From assembly GCA_002437565.1 (NCBI GenBank), contig DJQL01000057.1:1-10768 (forward strand): a DNA stretch of 10,768 bases, in the 5' to 3' direction. Below are positions 1 to 6,871 of this stretch, piece by piece. Positions within the stretch are counted from its first letter, which is position 1. Each line of letters starts with the position of its first letter. The notes beneath the pieces were generated by a model that made no database searches, was not told where the DNA came from, and was given only the letters and a program-made list of their open reading frames with translations. This stretch comes from Prevotella sp. UBA6387 (GTDB taxonomy: Bacteria > Bacteroidota > Bacteroidia > Bacteroidales > Bacteroidaceae). The position numbers and the translations under genes are program-made.

Positions 1-644
1 GCGTCAATGTCGCCAACCACCGACAAGCCCTTCACCACCTCTCCAAAAACGGTATACTGGCCATCGAGCCACGGCGTGCCACCGTGCGACCAATAGTAGT
101 CGCACATTTCTGGAGGAAATTTGACTGTCCCATGAGTCATAGAGTCGAGCCTTGCCTGAAACTTTGCCATGCCTTTTGGGCCATATGGAAATCCCCACAC
201 TATATAAAACTGTGATGCCGACGACTCTCGTTTGGGATTCTCCGCGTCGCCTTCACGAGCCGCACCAAGTGCGCCACGCTTGTGGAAATATTTTGGAAAA
301 TCTATTTCAGCCGGCAAAGTCCAGTTTGGCGAGTAATCACCTACCTCAGCACCAGGAGCGGCATGGCGCGTAGTGGAATCACCAGTCTGGATCATGAAGT
401 CGGAGATGACACGGTGCCACAAGTTGCCGTCATAATAACCATCTTTGGCCAAGCGAAGGAAATTGTCGCGATGCCGCGGAGTTTCATTGTAAAGTTCAAC
501 GGTGATGTCACCCATTGTGGTCTTTATAAGCACCTGGTGGCGAACAGCCGAAGAATCAGTCTTTACCACGAGCGAATCAATGGACGAGGCAAAAGAAAAT
601 TGGCAAAACATTGCCAGTAAACACACTATATATTTTTTCATCAT
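1..644 (-). CDS. Secreted cyclophilin-type peptidyl-prolyl cis-trans isomerase (C-terminus cut by window edge)
   Basis: Catalyses cis-trans isomerisation of X-Pro bonds, here probably on exported proteins in the periplasm. Reading the minus strand from ATGATG at 644 gives 214 uninterrupted codons to the window edge. Residues 1-20 (MMKKYIVCLLAMFCQFSFAS) look like a Sec signal peptide. The cyclophilin fold begins near residue 37 (VLIKTTMGDITVEL). The core is visible as WHRVISDFMIQTGD at 76-89; R78, F83 and Q86 match the catalytic Arg, Phe and Gln of cyclophilin A. RGALGAAR (123-130) and SSASQFYI (141-148) follow, and then PWLDGQYTVFGEV (191-203). The usual FHRV reads WHRV here. About 35 residues inserted between SQFYI and PWLDG are rich in aromatic and charged residues. 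The C-terminus lies outside the window, so total length is unknown. The start could be either of two adjacent ATGs (644 or 641). It is divergent from the exporter cluster. Confidence 0.93.
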   Translation of the reverse strand, partial: MMKKYIVCLLAMFCQFSFASSIDSLVVKTDSSAVRHQVLIKTTMGDITVELYNETPRHRDNFLRLAKDGYYDGNLWHRVISDFMIQTGDSTTRHAAPGAEVGDYSPNWTLPAEIDFPKYFHKRGALGAAREGDAENPKRESSASQFYIVWGFPYGPKGMAKFQARLDSMTHGTVKFPPEMCDYYWSHGGTPWLDGQYTVFGEVVKGLSVVGDID

Positions 645-670
645 ACTTTCTGTTAATTTTCATACATGGT

Positions 671-721
671 CAAAATTACAAATTAATATTAACAACATTG
701 CTCTTTTTATTCCCAAAAGTA
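671..721 (-). promoter_or_regulatory. Candidate minus-strand promoter elements for the cyclophilin gene
   Basis: Two minus-strand matches to the Bacteroidota -7 element TAnnTTTG precede the cyclophilin gene: TACTTTTG (complement of 714-721) and TAATTTTG (complement of 671-678). Neither has a clear TTTG at the expected 19-21 nt upstream; the first has TTCT there. The match nearer the gene would give a leader of roughly 20 nt, the farther one roughly 65 nt. A promoter must lie in this divergent region, but which element is used cannot be decided from sequence. Confidence 0.35.
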
Positions 722-761
722 GTTAAATTATAAAATAATAAGAATTTGGTAGCTACATTGC

Positions 762-792
762 TTTGCCATTAACCTATTATTCACTACTTTTG
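762..792 (+). promoter_or_regulatory. Bacteroidota sigma-ABfr-type promoter for the export cluster
   Basis: TTTG at 762-765 and TACTTTTG at 785-792 are separated by 19 nt, a full match to the Bacteroidota primary sigma factor pattern (TTTG, about 19 nt, TAnnTTTG). The transcript should start near 799, leaving about 41 nt of AT-rich leader before the ATG at 841. This decides the start of the next gene, because an in-frame ATG at 763 lies inside the promoter and could not be on this transcript. Confidence 0.72.
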
Positions 793-840
793 CATCTTAG
801 AACAATACTAATATTAAAGATAGATAAAACAAGACATAAG

Positions 841-1713
841 ATGAACAAGAAGGTTCTTATCCCATTGGTAATTGTCATCATCCTCCTTTTGGGTGGTATC
901 GGAGCACTTTATTACAACCTGCATAAACAACGTGCTGAGAATGCTGAGATGGAGCAGCTTGCCGCACTCGACAAGAAAGAGATGGAAAACGAGTATCAGC
1001 AGTTTGCCAACCAATACAGCGAGATGAAGACGCAAATCAACAACGACTCCATCGTAAAACAACTCACCGCGGAGCAAGAGAAGACGCAGAGATTGCTTGC
1101 CGAATTGCGCAACACGAAAAGCACCGACGCTCGCGAGATTGCCCGCTTGAAAAGGGAGCTTGCTACCGTTAGGGCGGTGCTCAGGAGCTACGTCATACAA
1201 ATCGACTCACTGAACCGCGCCAATCAGCATCTCACGGCTGAGAACAGTCGCATACGTGGACAATATGCTGAGGCTAACAGGCAAATTGAAGGTTTGAGCA
1301 CTGAAAAAGCCTCTCTGTCCGAAAAGGTGGCAATAGCGGCCCAGCTTGATGCCACTGGCATACAGATGACAGCCCTAAACAAGCGTGGTAAGGGTACAAG
1401 CAAGCTGAAGAAAGCCAAGAGGTTCTTGGTGAGTTTCACAATAGCGCGTAACGTAACAGCACAAAGTGGCATGAAGACAGTATATGTCAGGGTAACGACA
1501 CCGACAGGAGCGTTGCTCGGAGGCGCGGGAAACTTCAATTATGAGAACCGCTCGCTTTCATGCTCAGCCAAACGCTCAGTGGAATATAATGGCAAGGAAA
1601 CCCCTATGAGTATCTACCTCGACATTGACCAGACGCTTGAGGGTGGCACGTTCAACGTTAGCATCTTTGCCGATGGCAACATGATTGGCAGTCGCAGCTT
1701 CTCGTTTGAGTAA
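841..1713 (+). CDS. Membrane-anchored coiled-coil protein with C-terminal beta domain, function unknown
   Basis: A 290-residue protein of unknown function, first in the export cluster. Residues 5-25 are a single hydrophobic helix (LIPLVIVIILLLGGIGALYY) after MNKK, so it is probably an uncleaved inner-membrane anchor with the rest in the periplasm. Residues 30-165 are strongly heptad-like and rich in Glu, Lys, Gln, Arg, Leu and Ala, pointing to a long coiled coil. A basic linker follows (LNKRGKG, then SKLKKAKR, 179-194). Residues 195-290 alternate hydrophobic and polar residues (FLVSFTIARN, YVRVTTP, SIYLDID, FNVSIFADG), suggesting an Ig-like beta sandwich. I recall similar anchored coiled-coil proteins in Bacteroidota with a NKRGK linker but know no assigned function. 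The start at 841 is chosen because the upstream in-frame ATG (763) falls in the promoter and would put 26 non-hydrophobic-signal residues ahead of the anchor. A role with the downstream exporter is inferred from position only. Confidence 0.85.
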   Translation: MNKKVLIPLVIVIILLLGGIGALYYNLHKQRAENAEMEQLAALDKKEMENEYQQFANQYSEMKTQINNDSIVKQLTAEQEKTQRLLAELRNTKSTDAREIARLKRELATVRAVLRSYVIQIDSLNRANQHLTAENSRIRGQYAEANRQIEGLSTEKASLSEKVAIAAQLDATGIQMTALNKRGKGTSKLKKAKRFLVSFTIARNVTAQSGMKTVYVRVTTPTGALLGGAGNFNYENRSLSCSAKRSVEYNGKETPMSIYLDIDQTLEGGTFNVSIFADGNMIGSRSFSFE

Positions 1714-1736
1714 CATTGGTTCACTTGCCAATTTGT

Positions 1737-1800
1737 CTATTGCGCTATAATCAATAGCCATAGATAGTATTGCACTAATTCATGGTCTAATAGTCATAGA
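1737..1800 (+). promoter_or_regulatory. Repeat-containing gap with possible secondary promoter or operator before the TolC gene
   Basis: This 101-bp gap (1714-1814) contains an inverted repeat, CTATTG (1737-1742) and CAATAG (1752-1757), separated by 9 nt. It also contains a 12-nt direct repeat, AATAGCCATAGA (1753-1764) and AATAGTCATAGA (1789-1800), with one mismatch and 36 nt between starts. TAGTATTG at 1765-1772 is one mismatch from the Bacteroidota -7 element and has TTG at 1740-1742, 22 nt upstream. The inverted repeat would cover that -33 region. A regulated internal promoter is therefore plausible but unproven. A weak 5-bp stem, ATTGG/CCAAT at 1715-1732, sits right after the preceding stop; I do not call it a terminator. 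Confidence 0.35.
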
Positions 1801-1814
1801 ATTACAGAAAAAAC

Positions 1815-3344
1815 ATGAACAAGCCAAAGATAGCCTTTATCCTCTTTTGTTGTTCAGGCTGTTTCTCCACTGCCATGGCGCAAAATGCACTTACGCTCGA
1901 CAGTTGCCGTGCCCTTGCGCTAAAAAACAACAAGCAGTTGCAAGTGGCCAGGGTCAACAAGGAAATGACAGGATATGCCAAGAAATCCGCGCGCACGCAA
2001 TACCTTCCCAAGGTGGACGCCGTGGCTGGATACACTTATTTCAGTCGCGAGATAAATCTGCTGAGCAAGAGCCAAAAAAAAGAGCTCAATAGTATTGGCA
2101 CCACTGGCGTAGGCAAGCTCAATGGGGACTTGACCGCGGGGATTGGCAATCAATTGCAAGACTTGGTTGGCAAGGGCACCATCACGCCCGAACAGGCTCA
2201 ACAAGTGGGCAATATCGTACAGCAGTTCGCCAATGGTCCCATGGCGCAGTATGCCGCAGGACTGGGAAACACGATTGGCCAAAAACTTGTTGATGCTCTT
2301 CATACGGACACCCACAACATTTTCGCCGGATCCATATTCGTGCGCCAACCTATATATATGGGCGGCGCGATTGTGGCTGCTAATCGCATGGCTGACATAG
2401 CCGAAGAAATGGCCGACGACAATATAAGTCTGAAAAACCAGTCTACGCTGTACAGCATAGATCAGGCGTACTGGCTTGTCGTTTCACTTCGACAGAAGCA
2501 AAAGTTGGCGTATAGTTTTCGCGACCTTGTAAAGAAACTCGACAACGACGTGAGCAAGATGATAAAACAAGGTGTTGCTACAAGAGCAGACGGACTGAAA
2601 GTGAAAGTTCGTGTCAACGAGGCCGACATGCAGATTACGCAAGTAGAAGACGGTCTTGCATTGTCGAAGATGCTGCTTTGCCAACTTTGCGGATTGCCCA
2701 TGAACGATGGCATCACCCTTGCCGATGAGGACAAGGATCACATCGATACCAATGTTGCCTTTGCATCCGAGAACAATGACGCAAACAATAACTTGAGCAG
2801 CCGACCAGAGGTAAGGCTTTTGCAGAAGTCTATTGACCTTAGCGAGGAGAGCACTAAACTTGTGCGTGCCGCACGATTGCCACACATTGCTTTCACAGGT
2901 GGCTATTCGATAAGCAATCCAAATGTGTTCAACGGCTTTCAGAAGAATTTTTCTGGCGTTTGGAATGTCGGCATAATGGTGCAGATGAACGTTTGGGACT
3001 GGAATGACGCGAGTTATAAGGTTCGTGCGGCTAAGGCAGCCACAAGCATGGCACGCCTTGAACTCGCTGACACCAAAGAAAAGATAAACCTTCAAGTCAC
3101 GCAAAATAGATTCAAGGTGAAAGAAGCTCGCAAGAGACTTGCCATGGCGGAGAGAAATATTGCCAGTGCCGAGGAAAACCTGCGCTGCGCGCAGGTAGGC
3201 TTCAGGGAAGGTGTCATGGGATCTACCGAAGTGCTCGCGGCGCAAACCGCATGGCAACAGGCGCAATCCCAGAAAATAGACGCGCAGGTCGAGGTCAAAC
3301 TCGCACAAGTAGGACTGGAGAAAGCGTTGGGAACTTTACAATAA
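1815..3344 (+). CDS. TolC-family outer-membrane efflux channel
   Basis: Outer-membrane channel component of a tripartite exporter; as a trimer it should form a beta barrel with a periplasmic alpha-helical tunnel that docks on the HlyD-type adaptor encoded next. Length is 509 residues, slightly longer than E. coli TolC (493). Residues 1-22 form a signal peptide ending STAMA, with probable cleavage before Q23. The mature protein opens with LTLDSCRALALKNN, typical of the outer-membrane-factor family. The two internal repeats are visible: helices with ARTQYLPKVDAVAGY (59-73) and later VRAARLPHIAFTGGY in the second half, each leading into a beta segment. QPIYMGG (178-184) marks the second strand and return helix of repeat 1. 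Residues about 84-168 form a long Gly/Gln/Ala-rich insertion in the first beta region, probably extracellular. It is separated from the adaptor gene by 36 bp, so cotranscription is likely. Confidence 0.95.
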   Translation: MNKPKIAFILFCCSGCFSTAMAQNALTLDSCRALALKNNKQLQVARVNKEMTGYAKKSARTQYLPKVDAVAGYTYFSREINLLSKSQKKELNSIGTTGVGKLNGDLTAGIGNQLQDLVGKGTITPEQAQQVGNIVQQFANGPMAQYAAGLGNTIGQKLVDALHTDTHNIFAGSIFVRQPIYMGGAIVAANRMADIAEEMADDNISLKNQSTLYSIDQAYWLVVSLRQKQKLAYSFRDLVKKLDNDVSKMIKQGVATRADGLKVKVRVNEADMQITQVEDGLALSKMLLCQLCGLPMNDGITLADEDKDHIDTNVAFASENNDANNNLSSRPEVRLLQKSIDLSEESTKLVRAARLPHIAFTGGYSISNPNVFNGFQKNFSGVWNVGIMVQMNVWDWNDASYKVRAAKAATSMARLELADTKEKINLQVTQNRFKVKEARKRLAMAERNIASAEENLRCAQVGFREGVMGSTEVLAAQTAWQQAQSQKIDAQVEVKLAQVGLEKALGTLQ

Positions 3345-3380
3345 GACAGTATATAAACATCAGCATAAATATCAATAGGA

Positions 3381-4367
3381 ATGAGCGCAAAAAGCCAACA
3401 CCATAACATATTGCTCGCAGTTTTAGGCTTTTCCATAGCCGTATTAATAGTAGCCATAATTGGCTTCTTCACATTGGGAAAGACCGACGAGACCATCCAA
3501 GGAGAGGTTGAAGTAGGCGAATACAGGGTAAGTTGCAAACTGCCAGCCCGCGTTGTGGAGATTCGTGTCAAAGAGGGCGATTTCGTACACAAGGGCGATA
3601 CCCTTGCCATACTTGAGATACCTGAAATGAACGCGCAAGAGAAAGTGGCACAGTCTACAGAGGCTGCCACGCAAGCACTCAGCGACCTCACAGAGGAGGG
3701 AACTCGACGCGAAGCCATACAAAGCGCACAACAACTCGTCATACAGGCGAAAGCCGCAACCGACGTGGCAAAGAAGACCTACGACCGCATGCAAAACCTA
3801 TTCATCGAGGGTGTGATGAGCCAGCAAAAGAGAGACGAGGCAAAGGCCGCATGGGAAATGGCCCTCGCACATGAAAACGCCATGAAGAACCAGTTGCAAA
3901 TGGCTAAGAACGGTGCCAGGGCTGACGAGAAGAAGGCCGCGCAAAGCCAAGCCAACGCTGCCAAGCACGCTGTGGACGTGGTGCGCTCCGTGCTTAAGGA
4001 GACTGTGCAAGTGGCGGCAGTAGACGGTGAGGTGAGCGATATCTACCCAAAGGAAGGAGAACTCGTTGGAATGGGCTCACCCATCATGAGCATATCCCTG
4101 ATGCAAGACATGTGGGGAACGTTCAACGTGCGCGAAGACCAACTCAACGGGCTGAAAGTGGGCGACACTTTCACAGCATTCTCGCCAGCATTCAATAAGA
4201 GCCTTAAACTCAAGGTATTTGAGATAAAGGACGAAGGGTCATACGCTGTATGGAAAGCCACAAAAACCAATGGCCAGTACGACTTGAAGACCTTTGAGGT
4301 GAAAGCGCGACCAATAAACCCATTCGACGGCTTGAGGCCTGGCATGTCATTGATATTGAAGAAGTGA
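3381..4367 (+). CDS. HlyD-family periplasmic adaptor (membrane fusion protein)
   Basis: Links inner-membrane permeases to the TolC-like channel across the periplasm. At 328 residues it is normal length for a YbhG/EmrA-like adaptor. Residues 11-33 are one membrane helix after a short cytoplasmic tail. Residues 40-80 are the first half of a biotinyl-lipoyl domain (VEVGEYRVSCKLPARVVEI, then VKEGDFVHKGDTLA). Residues about 83-205 are an Ala/Gln/Lys/Glu-rich alpha hairpin with the mid-hairpin turn expected around 140-147. The second lipoyl half is 208-240 (VAAVDGEVSDIYPKEGELV), and a beta-barrel region follows to the end, closing with LRPGMSL (318-324), a common adaptor ending. The stop codon overlaps the start of the next gene in GTGA (4364-4367), indicating translational coupling to the first permease. 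Confidence 0.95.
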   Translation: MSAKSQHHNILLAVLGFSIAVLIVAIIGFFTLGKTDETIQGEVEVGEYRVSCKLPARVVEIRVKEGDFVHKGDTLAILEIPEMNAQEKVAQSTEAATQALSDLTEEGTRREAIQSAQQLVIQAKAATDVAKKTYDRMQNLFIEGVMSQQKRDEAKAAWEMALAHENAMKNQLQMAKNGARADEKKAAQSQANAAKHAVDVVRSVLKETVQVAAVDGEVSDIYPKEGELVGMGSPIMSISLMQDMWGTFNVREDQLNGLKVGDTFTAFSPAFNKSLKLKVFEIKDEGSYAVWKATKTNGQYDLKTFEVKARPINPFDGLRPGMSLILKK

Positions 4368-5542
4368 GCCTGAGTGAGACCATAAAAAGATTGTACCGCA
4401 TATTTGTCCGCGAACTGGTCATTATGTGGCGGCATCCTATCTACGCTTTCTGCACCATCATATTTCCATTGATAGTTGTAGCTTTCTTCACCACACTAAT
4501 GAATGGTGGTGAACCCGTGGAGATGCCTATTGGTGTCGTCGACCAAGACAACACACACGTAAGCCGCTCCATGATTCGACAACTTGACGGTTTCCAGACA
4601 ACGCATGTCGTGGGTCACTATGCCAACATGAACGACGCGCGAGAGGCGATTCAGCAAAACAAGATCTATGCTTTTTTGCTGATTCCAAAAGGCACGACAG
4701 ACAAGCTGCTCAACTCGGAACAGCCAAAAATCTCGTTTTATTACAGCAACGTGACACTCGTTGCAGGATCTTTGCTATACAAAGACCTCAAGACGGTGTC
4801 GACATTAGGCTCCGCGGCCGTAGGCTCAACCAAGTTGTCAGCGCTGGGAAAGACATCGCGCGAAATCAGGACATTTCTCCAACCAATAACCATAGACCTG
4901 CACATGATTGGCAACCCATGGGGCAACTACAACGTCTACCTAAGCACGGCCATGGTGCCGGGCGTAATAATGGTATTCGTGTTCTTACTCACCCCTTATT
5001 CCATAGGCACCGAGCTTAAATTCCACAGGTCTAAACAATGGATTAAAATGGCAAACGATAACATCCACTTGGCCGTGGCTGGAAAGATGCTGCCCTTGAC
5101 CATCCTGTTCACACTCGTAATGTGGTGCTTTGAGTTCTACATATTCTATGGGCTTGGCTTTCCGCATCCTGGCGGTGTCATCCCGATATTGCTTGTGGGA
5201 TTCCTTTCCGTATTGGCATGCCAATGCTTCGGCATATTCATTTTCGGGCTGCTGCCATCCCTTCGAATGTCAATGTCGATTTGCTCCCTGTGGTCAGTAC
5301 TCAGCTTCTCAGTATGTGGCGCCACATATCCAGTATTCGCCATGGACTCCATGCTCCAGTCGTTGGCCCAAATCTTCCCATTGCGCCATTACTACATGAT
5401 ATACCAAATGTGCATTTTCAACGGTTATCCGCTTAGCTACGCCTGGTTCCACATCATGTCCTTGGCCATTTTCGCATGCCTTCCAATATTCACGATTAGG
5501 AATATTAAGAAAGCCATGCTGGTTTACGTATATATTCCATAG
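4364..5542 (+). CDS. ABC-2-type transporter permease, first of a pair
   Basis: Inner-membrane permease of the ABC-2 (ABC2_membrane_3-like) family. It has 392 residues and starts at GTG 4364, which overlaps the adaptor stop by 4 bp. The topology is typical: an N-terminal cytoplasmic amphipathic segment (RLYRIFVRELVIMWRHP), TM1 at about 26-46, and a large extracytoplasmic domain of about 145 residues. That domain includes MPIGVVDQDNTHVSRSMI (54-71), the family's conserved strand and helix. Five further hydrophobic helices lie near 193-213, 239-263, 272-298, 304-325 and 362-382. FPLRHYYMIYQ (338-348) matches the conserved region before the last helix. The pairing resembles E. coli YbhS/YbhR. There is no Walker A or ABC signature here, so ATP hydrolysis must come from another protein if this is a true ABC transporter. 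The substrate is unknown. Confidence 0.93.
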   Translation: MSLSETIKRLYRIFVRELVIMWRHPIYAFCTIIFPLIVVAFFTTLMNGGEPVEMPIGVVDQDNTHVSRSMIRQLDGFQTTHVVGHYANMNDAREAIQQNKIYAFLLIPKGTTDKLLNSEQPKISFYYSNVTLVAGSLLYKDLKTVSTLGSAAVGSTKLSALGKTSREIRTFLQPITIDLHMIGNPWGNYNVYLSTAMVPGVIMVFVFLLTPYSIGTELKFHRSKQWIKMANDNIHLAVAGKMLPLTILFTLVMWCFEFYIFYGLGFPHPGGVIPILLVGFLSVLACQCFGIFIFGLLPSLRMSMSICSLWSVLSFSVCGATYPVFAMDSMLQSLAQIFPLRHYYMIYQMCIFNGYPLSYAWFHIMSLAIFACLPIFTIRNIKKAMLVYVYIP

Positions 5543-5545
5543 AAG

Positions 5546-6871
5546 ATGAAGAGAGACAGTCTGCTATTCAGAATACGCCAAGGCATACACGATACGTGTT
5601 ACATCATGGTGGAGGAAATCAAAAATGAGTTTCGCGATGAAGGTGTACTCATGTTTTGCGTGCTCGTGCCCCTTTTTTATCCCCTTCTCTATTCTTGGAT
5701 ATACAACAACGAGGTCGTGCGCGACGTGCCAGTTGCCATAGTCGACCAAAGCCACAGCAATGCTTCAAGGGAATTCATACGCATGGTTGACGGTAGCCCA
5801 GACACTAAGGTGGCATATTATTGCAACTCGCTTGACGAAGCCAAGGAACTTACAGGAAAACAGAAAGTTCATGGCACTATCTATTTTCCAAGCGATTTCG
5901 AAACAAGGCTCGGACGTGGAGACCAGGCCACTGTTGGCGTTTATTGCGACATGAGCCTGATGCTCACCTACAAGGCCATATATCAAACAGCGCAAGCCGT
6001 GGCTTCTGACATAAACTCAAGCATACAGATAAAAAACAGCACTGGCTTTACAAACCGTGACGACCAAATAACAACCAAGCCACTCGACTTTGACGAAGTG
6101 CCTATCTTCAACACTACCTCGGGTTATGGCAACGCCATATTGCCTGGCGTGTTGGCTCTCATCCTGCAACAGACATTGCTGCTTGGCATAGGCCTATCAG
6201 CAGGAACTGCAAGAGAGAAAAACAGGTTTCAGAACCTTGTGCCAATAGAAAAGCACTACAATGGCATTTTTCGAATCGTTTTAGGCAAAAGCGCAGCATA
6301 TTTTGCCCTCTACATGGTCATGGCGGCATACATAACGCTTTGCGTGCCGAGGATGTTCCACTTTGTGTCGCTTGTCACCGCGCAAACGCTTATCGGGCTT
6401 ATGGTGCCATACCTGCTTGCTGTGATCTTTTTCGGACTCACTATGTCGTGCCTCGTGCGCTACCGTGAGAACGTGATGCTGCTTGCCGTATTCACGTCCG
6501 TACCCTTATTGTTCATGACCGGCATTAGTTGGCCTCAATCCAACATTCCATGGTTCTGGGAAGCATTCTCATGGCTATTCCCTTCCACATTTGGCGTGCG
6601 CGGTTTCTTGCGCATATCATCAATGGGGGCCACATTGCCTGACATTAGATTGGAATACCAAGCACTCTGGATTCAAACCCTCGTCTATTTCTTCACAGCC
6701 TGTATTGTATATCGTTACCAGATAATGCTCTCGCACAAACGTGCGAGAGCAAGGCTCAAGCAAATAAAGGAGAACAAGGTCGTCAGAGAATTACATGGCA
6801 ATGGCCTTGGCCAAGGCGCCGCCAGCCCACACGAAGATAAGACCGAGAGCGAAACTGCCAACAAGGTATAA
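5546..6871 (+). CDS. ABC-2-type transporter permease, second of a pair, with antisense-derived tail
   Basis: The second ABC-2-type permease has 441 residues and starts 3 bp after the first permease stops. It has the same plan as its partner: TM1 at about 34-53 (LMFCVLVPLFYPLLYSW), an extracytoplasmic domain of about 140 residues with VPVAIVDQSHSNASREFI (61-78), and helices near 196-218, 246-266, 277-299, 308-328 and 373-390. FPSTFGVRGFLR (345-356) is the counterpart of FPLRHYYMIYQ. It probably forms a heterodimer with the upstream permease. The tail after the last helix is unusual. Residues 394-415 are basic (HKRARARLK, then KENK), and residues 416-441 (LHGNGLGQGAAS and onward) are hydrophilic and encoded on the strand opposite the end of crcB. 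That tail is likely not homologous to other permeases. The coding frame is intact to TAA at 6869-6871. Confidence 0.93.
   Translation: MKRDSLLFRIRQGIHDTCYIMVEEIKNEFRDEGVLMFCVLVPLFYPLLYSWIYNNEVVRDVPVAIVDQSHSNASREFIRMVDGSPDTKVAYYCNSLDEAKELTGKQKVHGTIYFPSDFETRLGRGDQATVGVYCDMSLMLTYKAIYQTAQAVASDINSSIQIKNSTGFTNRDDQITTKPLDFDEVPIFNTTSGYGNAILPGVLALILQQTLLLGIGLSAGTAREKNRFQNLVPIEKHYNGIFRIVLGKSAAYFALYMVMAAYITLCVPRMFHFVSLVTAQTLIGLMVPYLLAVIFFGLTMSCLVRYRENVMLLAVFTSVPLLFMTGISWPQSNIPWFWEAFSWLFPSTFGVRGFLRISSMGATLPDIRLEYQALWIQTLVYFFTACIVYRYQIMLSHKRARARLKQIKENKVVRELHGNGLGQGAASPHEDKTESETANKV
6727..6750. repeat. Perfect 10-bp inverted repeat (hairpin) between convergent genes
   Basis: GCTCTCGCAC (6727-6736), loop AAAC (6737-6740), GTGCGAGAGC (6741-6750): a GC-rich perfect stem. 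It lies in the permease coding sequence (residues about 395-402) and 41 bp beyond the crcB stop on the minus strand. It could end or protect the 3' end of the mnmE-topB-crcB transcript. No run of U follows on either strand (ATTATC on the minus, AAGGCT on the plus), so it is not a classical intrinsic terminator. Confidence 0.75.

Noticed and set aside
763..840. A 26-codon N-terminal extension of the coiled-coil gene starting at ATG 763.
   Set aside because: This ATG lies within the TTTG/TACTTTTG promoter and upstream of the expected transcript start. The protein from 841 begins with a sensible short basic head and membrane helix.
2484..3308. A 274-codon open frame on the minus strand within the TolC-like gene.
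   Set aside because: It lies wholly opposite a well-recognised gene, its product is Cys/His-rich and low-quality with no family motif, and it has no promoter. It is a shadow of codon bias.
5212..5225. A 14-bp perfect palindrome, ATTGGCATGCCAAT.
   Set aside because: It lies in the middle of the first permease gene. A palindrome of this length is expected about once by chance in 10 kb and has no supporting context.
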